A DNA stretch of 9,086 nt, taken from NCBI GenBank assembly GCA_025456385.1, contig JALOKS010000086.1:1-9086 (forward strand). The letters run 5' to 3'. This stretch comes from Thermoanaerobaculales bacterium (GTDB lineage Bacteria; Acidobacteriota; Thermoanaerobaculia; Thermoanaerobaculales; Sulfomarinibacteraceae). This document shows, piece after piece, positions 6,098 through 9,086 of the stretch; within the stretch, counting starts at the first letter, position 1; each line of letters starts with the position of its first letter. The notes beneath the pieces were generated by a model that made no database searches, was not told where the DNA came from, and saw only the letters and a list, made by a program, of their open reading frames with translations. The position numbers and the translations under genes were made by a program.

Positions 6098-7317
6098 GGC
6101 CCGTGGCGCCGCGAACTGCGGCCCTCGCGCTTGCCGCCGCGGTCCTGGCGCTCGCGGGTTGCGGCACCGACCGCAGCTCGTCTGCGACCGTCCCGGCCAT
6201 CGTCGTCGAGCCCCTCGAGCAGCACCGCGCGCCGGTGCGAACGGTCATCCGCTCCGGCGACACGATCGAGAGTCTCAGCCGGCGCCTTGCCGGCGGCGAC
6301 TGGGTCGCGTGGCGGGATGCGCTCGCGGCCGAGCTCGACCCGCGGCGCCTGAGCCCCGGGACCGAGCTCCGCGGTTTCAGGTCCCCCTCGGGTCGTCTCG
6401 AGCGGGTCGACGTGGTGCTCGACCGGCGGCGCGAGCTCCACTTCGCCAGCGGTCCGGGCGGCATCTCGGCCCTCCGGGTCGAGCGGGCGCTCGAGAGCGA
6501 GGTGCTGCGGATCGAAGGCGAGGTCACGTCGTCGCTCTTCGCGGCCATGGACGAGGCCGGCGGCGGTCCGGACCTCGCCGTGCGGGTGGCCGAGATCTAC
6601 CAGTGGGACATCGACTTCTTCCGCGACCTGCGGCGGGGCGACCGTTTCGTGGTGGTGGTCGACCGCCAGACCGTGGACGGTGAGTTCTACGCCTGGGGCA
6701 CGGTCTTCGCCGCCCGTTTCGTCAACGGCCAGCGGGTGTTGGATGCAGTCGCCTACCCAGACGACAGCGGTCGGCTCGGCTACTACGACCTCGAGGGACA
6801 ACCTCTCCGCAAGCAGTTCCTGCGCTCGCCGCTCGAGTTCAGCCGGGTGACGTCGCGCTTCAGCATGAGCCGCTTCCACCCGGTCCTCCAGCGGCGGATG
6901 CCGCACTACGGCGTCGACTACGGAGCGCCGGTCGGGACGCCGGTGCGGGCGACCGCCGACGGGACCGTGGCCCTGGCCGGCCGGAACGGCGGCGCCGGCA
7001 ACATGGTGAGCATCCGCCACCCGAACGGTTACGAGACCAACTACCTCCACCTCAGCCGATTCGCCGCGGGCATCCAGCGTGGGGCCAGGGTCGGCCAGGG
7101 CCAGGTCATCGGCTACGTCGGCTCGACCGGGTTGTCGACGGGACCCCACCTCGACTACCGGGTGACGCTGAACGGACGCTGGATCAACCCGCTCGCGATC
7201 TCGTCACCGCCCGCCGAGCCGCTCGCCGCGGCGCGCCTGCAGCGCTTCCTGGGCCACGCCGTGGCCGTGCTGAGCCTGCTCGACGGCGCCGAGCCCCCGG
7301 TCGGGGCCCGCTGTTGA
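6094..7317 (+). CDS. Lipoprotein M23 murein endopeptidase (MepM-like)
   Basis: This 407-residue protein resembles E. coli MepM and other LysM/OapA-plus-LytM proteins that cut peptide crosslinks in peptidoglycan. It begins with a hydrophobic signal and the lipobox LAGC, with lipidated Cys23. A LysM/OapA-like region at about 48-95 contains RSGDTIESLSRRL. A middle domain with MepM-type features (VAEIYQWDIDFFRDLRRGDRF) precedes the peptidase domain at about 255-367. There the metal and catalytic residues are His271 and Asp275 in HYGVDYGAP, His319 in NYLHLS, and GPHLD, with His352 and Asp354. The last position is usually His (GPHLH), a zinc ligand. The GTG start overlaps the previous TGA (GTGA) and has GGGGG about six bases upstream. 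The 3' end overlaps the kinase start. The two added residues after Asp14 of Lol-type sorting cannot be judged. Probably periplasmic membrane-anchored and active. Confidence 0.88.
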   Translation: MRPVAPRTAALALAAAVLALAGCGTDRSSSATVPAIVVEPLEQHRAPVRTVIRSGDTIESLSRRLAGGDWVAWRDALAAELDPRRLSPGTELRGFRSPSGRLERVDVVLDRRRELHFASGPGGISALRVERALESEVLRIEGEVTSSLFAAMDEAGGGPDLAVRVAEIYQWDIDFFRDLRRGDRFVVVVDRQTVDGEFYAWGTVFAARFVNGQRVLDAVAYPDDSGRLGYYDLEGQPLRKQFLRSPLEFSRVTSRFSMSRFHPVLQRRMPHYGVDYGAPVGTPVRATADGTVALAGRNGGAGNMVSIRHPNGYETNYLHLSRFAAGIQRGARVGQGQVIGYVGSTGLSTGPHLDYRVTLNGRWINPLAISSPPAEPLAAARLQRFLGHAVAVLSLLDGAEPPVGARC

Positions 7318-8324
7318 GCAGCACCCGGCGCCCCGGCCTTCGGGTCGAGGCGCCGTGCCGGGCCGACCTCGCCGGCGGCACCCTCGACATCTGGCCGCTG
7401 GGCCTGCTCCACCCGGGCGCCGTGACGGTGAACGCCGCGCTGCCGGTGCGGGTCTGCCTCGAGCTCGAGCTCGACGAGGTGCGGGGAGTTGTCCGCCACC
7501 GCGCCCTGGACGGAAGCGAGCGCCGCCTCCGAGCCGAGGACGCGGCCGCCGACCTGACGGCCGCGGTGGTTTTCGCGGTGCGGCCCGAGGGCGGCGTGAG
7601 CGTGCGCGTGCAGGCCCAGGCTGCGGTCGGGTCGGGCCTCGGCGGCTCCTCGGCCTATGCGGTGGCCCTCACCCGCGGGCTCCTGGAGCTCGCTGGGCGC
7701 ACCGCGGACGACGCCTGGGTGGCCGCCCTCGGACGCGACCTCGAGGCCCGGGTCCTGCAGGTGCCGACCGGCGCCCAGGACCACTGGGCGGCGCTCGCCG
7801 GCGGCGTCCTCGCCCTCCACCACGAGCCCGGCGGCGAACGGGTCGAGAGGCTGGCGGTGGACGCGGACTGGATCGGCGCGCGGCTGACGGTCTTCGACAG
7901 CGGGATCGCCCACCACTCGGGCATGGTCAACTGGCAGGTGATCCGGCGCCGCTTCGACGGCGACCGGGACACGAGCGCGGCGCTGCAGGCGATTGCGGAG
8001 GCGGCAAGCACCTGCCGGGCGGCCCTGCTCGCGCACGACGCGCCGCTGGTGGGGGCGGCGATCGCCGCCGAGTGGTCGGCTCGCCGCCGCCTCGCGCCCG
8101 AGGTCTGCCCCCCCGCGCTGGCGGCGCTCGAGCGGGTGGCCGATTCGGCGGGTGCGCAGGCCTTCAAGGCCTGCGGGGCGGGCGGCGGCGGCAGCGTGCT
8201 GCTGTGGCACCAGCCGGAGGCGAGGGCCCCGCTCGTGCACGCTCTCTCGGACACGGCGCCCGCGGGCCGCCTGGTCGCCGCGGCCGTGACGGAGCTCGGC
8301 TGTCAGGTTCTCGAATCCGCGTGA
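7314..8324 (+). CDS. GHMP-family sugar kinase (COG2605-like)
   Basis: This 336-residue protein has all three GHMP kinase motifs: APCRADLAGGTLDI at 13-26 (substrate side), the ATP loop AAVGSGLGGSSA at 103-114, and the C-terminal CGAGGGGSVLLW at 287-298. Members related to galactokinase, mevalonate kinase and the heptose-7-phosphate kinase group phosphorylate small sugars or alcohols with ATP in the cytoplasm. The first motif (RADLAGG) is closest to the sugar kinases of COG2605, but the substrate cannot be read from sequence. The start is TTG at 7314, overlapping the M23 stop as TTGA, with GGGG about eight bases upstream. Family homology begins about eight residues later, and I see no ATG or GTG there that would serve better. 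It is the last gene of the operon and converges on the BON-LysM gene with a 10-base gap. Confidence 0.85.
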   Translation: MSSTRRPGLRVEAPCRADLAGGTLDIWPLGLLHPGAVTVNAALPVRVCLELELDEVRGVVRHRALDGSERRLRAEDAAADLTAAVVFAVRPEGGVSVRVQAQAAVGSGLGGSSAYAVALTRGLLELAGRTADDAWVAALGRDLEARVLQVPTGAQDHWAALAGGVLALHHEPGGERVERLAVDADWIGARLTVFDSGIAHHSGMVNWQVIRRRFDGDRDTSAALQAIAEAASTCRAALLAHDAPLVGAAIAAEWSARRRLAPEVCPPALAALERVADSAGAQAFKACGAGGGGSVLLWHQPEARAPLVHALSDTAPAGRLVAAAVTELGCQVLESA

Positions 8325-8334
8325 CCGGCCGCTC

Positions 8335-8769
8335 TCACTCCGGGATCCGCAGCTTCTGCCCCGGCTTGATGAGGTCGGGGTTGCTGAGGATGTCGCGGTT
8401 GGCCTCGAAGATCTTCACGTACGAGCTGGCCTTGCCGTAGTACTTCTGCGCGATCTTGCCGAGGGTGTCGCCGGCGACCACCTCGTAGAACCGCTCCGTC
8501 GCCGCCGGCCCGGCCGGCTGGGCCGCCGGCGCCGGCGGCTTCGCGACCTCGATCGCGTTGACGATGTTGTCGGCCTTGACCGCCTGGTCGATCTTCTGCA
8601 TCACCTGGTCGCGGACCTCGCGGCTGTCCGCCTTGCCCTTGAGGGTGATGACCTTGCCGCGAACCTCGGCGGAGAGGCCGCTGACGCCGGGGGTGGTGGC
8701 GGCCACGCTCGCGATCGCCTCCTGGACCTGATCCTCGAACTTCTTGCCGAACGCATCGAAGAGACCCAT
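8335..8769 (-). CDS. kbp: BON-LysM protein, Kbp (YgaU)-like
   Basis: This 144-residue protein matches E. coli Kbp/YgaU (149 aa), a small soluble potassium-binding protein, in length and layout. It opens MGLFDAFGKK, has a BON domain at about 13-73 (GLSAEVRGKVITLKGKA), an Ala/Pro linker at about 74-90, and a C-terminal LysM domain at about 92-143. That domain contains FYEVVAGDTLGKIAQKYYG and ends PGQKLRIPE, nearly the E. coli ending. There is no signal peptide, as in Kbp. In E. coli it binds K+ and changes shape, and it is induced by salt stress; whether this copy binds K+ is inferred. The ATG at 8769 has AAGGAG eight bases upstream and matches the family start, so an in-frame upstream ATG is not used. 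It is divergent from the HerA-like ATPase gene. Confidence 0.88.
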   Translation of the reverse strand: MGLFDAFGKKFEDQVQEAIASVAATTPGVSGLSAEVRGKVITLKGKADSREVRDQVMQKIDQAVKADNIVNAIEVAKPPAPAAQPAGPAATERFYEVVAGDTLGKIAQKYYGKASSYVKIFEANRDILSNPDLIKPGQKLRIPE

Positions 8770-8777
8770 GGCCGGTG

Positions 8778-8783
8778 CTCCTT
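8778..8783 (-). promoter_or_regulatory. Shine-Dalgarno of the Kbp-like gene
   Basis: Read on the minus strand this is AAGGAG, eight bases before the ATG at 8769. It decides the start in favour of MGLF over an in-frame ATG farther upstream at 8823. Confidence 0.6.
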
Positions 8784-8808
8784 TCGAAATTCTTGTGCTG
8801 GCTGCCGT

Positions 8809-8817
8809 ACTGTACCA
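8809..8817 (-). promoter_or_regulatory. Candidate extended -10 promoter for the Kbp-like gene
   Basis: On the minus strand the run TGGTACAGT is an extended -10 (TGn plus TACAGT, four of six consensus). No convincing -35 lies upstream, as extended -10 promoters allow. The start point would be near 8802, with a leader of about 33 bases containing the ribosome site. Confidence 0.3.
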
Positions 8818-8842
8818 GCTCAAGGCCGGCGCCGCGACTCGC

Positions 8843-8848
8843 TATACT
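8843..8848 (+). promoter_or_regulatory. Candidate -10 for the HerA-like ATPase gene
   Basis: TATACT matches five of six consensus bases and would start transcription near 8855, about 29 bases before the ATG at 8884. No good -35 is present at 16-18 bases spacing. The same hexamer stands in front of the operon at 5657. Confidence 0.35.
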
Positions 8849-8883
8849 CGGCGGACGGCGCACGGACCTCGACGGAGAAGCGG

Positions 8884-9086
8884 ATGAGCGACCACGATCT
8901 CTTCCTGGGGACCCGCCTCGCGGACGGCACTCCGGCCACCCTCGACATGGACCACCTGACGACCCACGCGGTCTGCCTGGGCATGACCGGCTCGGGCAAG
9001 ACGGGCCTCGGCATCGTCGCCCTCGAGGAGCTCGCGCGGCGCGGGGTGCCGCTCCTCGTCATCGACCTCAAGGGCGACATGGTGAA
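8884..9086 (+). CDS. HerA/DUF87-type ATPase (N-terminus only)
   Basis: The first 67 codons are present; the gene runs off the right edge. It begins MSDHDLFLGTRLADG and continues to a Walker A loop, GMTGSGKTG (33-41, with Lys39 and Thr40). A Walker B-type strand follows at VPLLVIDLKGDM (Asp61). A Walker A so close to the N-terminus followed by a short helix and an 'IDxKGD' Walker B is typical of HerA/FtsK-like ATPases of the DUF87/DUF853 group, which pump DNA or act with nucleases. The ATG has GGAG about seven bases upstream. The full domain layout, and whether a NurA-type nuclease partner exists, lie outside the window. Confidence 0.75.
   Translation, partial: MSDHDLFLGTRLADGTPATLDMDHLTTHAVCLGMTGSGKTGLGIVALEELARRGVPLLVIDLKGDMV

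Noticed and set aside
8321..8338. GTGA...TCAC inverted repeat in the convergent gap
   Set aside because: Just four base pairs, and the arms are the stop codons of the two facing genes. There is no T-run.
8820..9080. Minus-strand open frame opposite the HerA-like gene
   Set aside because: It is antisense to clear Walker A and B coding and shows no family features.

Overview
The window comes from a very GC-rich bacterial chromosome: codon third positions are almost always G or C, and GTG and TTG starts are used. The organism is probably Gram-negative. It has a lipobox-type M23 endopeptidase, an exported PQQ-type sugar dehydrogenase, a Kbp (YgaU)-like BON-LysM protein and an MtfA-type M90 peptidase. 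The base composition and gene mix would suit Acidobacteriota or Myxococcota, but this is inference; nothing here fixes the phylum. I see no tRNA, rRNA, CRISPR array, insertion sequence or prophage gene. Genes are densely packed, and every gap between them is under 170 bases.

Layout. (1) At the left edge a minus-strand pair runs out of the window: a 63-residue protein of unknown function (49-240), whose stop overlaps the GTG start of a probable DJ-1/PfpI-family protein (1-52, partial). (2) Divergent from it on the plus strand is an MtfA-like zinc peptidase (407-1273), followed by an exported PQQ-dependent sugar dehydrogenase (1388-2632). (3) Facing these is a minus-strand two-gene operon: a ChoD-like GMC flavin oxidoreductase (3887-5545), then a YcaQ/AlkX-type DNA glycosylase (2667-3887), with one base of overlap. 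(4) Divergent from that operon is a plus-strand operon of three genes, each overlapping the next by four bases: an exported thioredoxin-fold protein with no CxxC cysteines (5657-6097), a lipoprotein M23 endopeptidase (6094-7317) and a GHMP-family sugar kinase (7314-8324). (5) Converging on it is a Kbp-like BON-LysM gene (8335-8769). Divergent from Kbp is the start of a HerA/DUF87-type ATPase (8884 to the right edge).

How the genes may work together. Two envelope themes are visible: peptidoglycan cutting (M23, in an operon with a redox-dead thioredoxin fold and a sugar kinase) and periplasmic sugar oxidation (PQQ dehydrogenase). The glycosylase/flavoenzyme pair is tightly coupled, but the link between their jobs is not obvious.

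Most of the window is housekeeping and accessory metabolism. The part most worth a second look is the operon at 5657-8324. It combines a thioredoxin-like protein lacking both active-site cysteines, an M23 peptidase whose last zinc-ligand position is Asp instead of His, and a kinase started from TTG. Its promoter may also give a leaderless mRNA.
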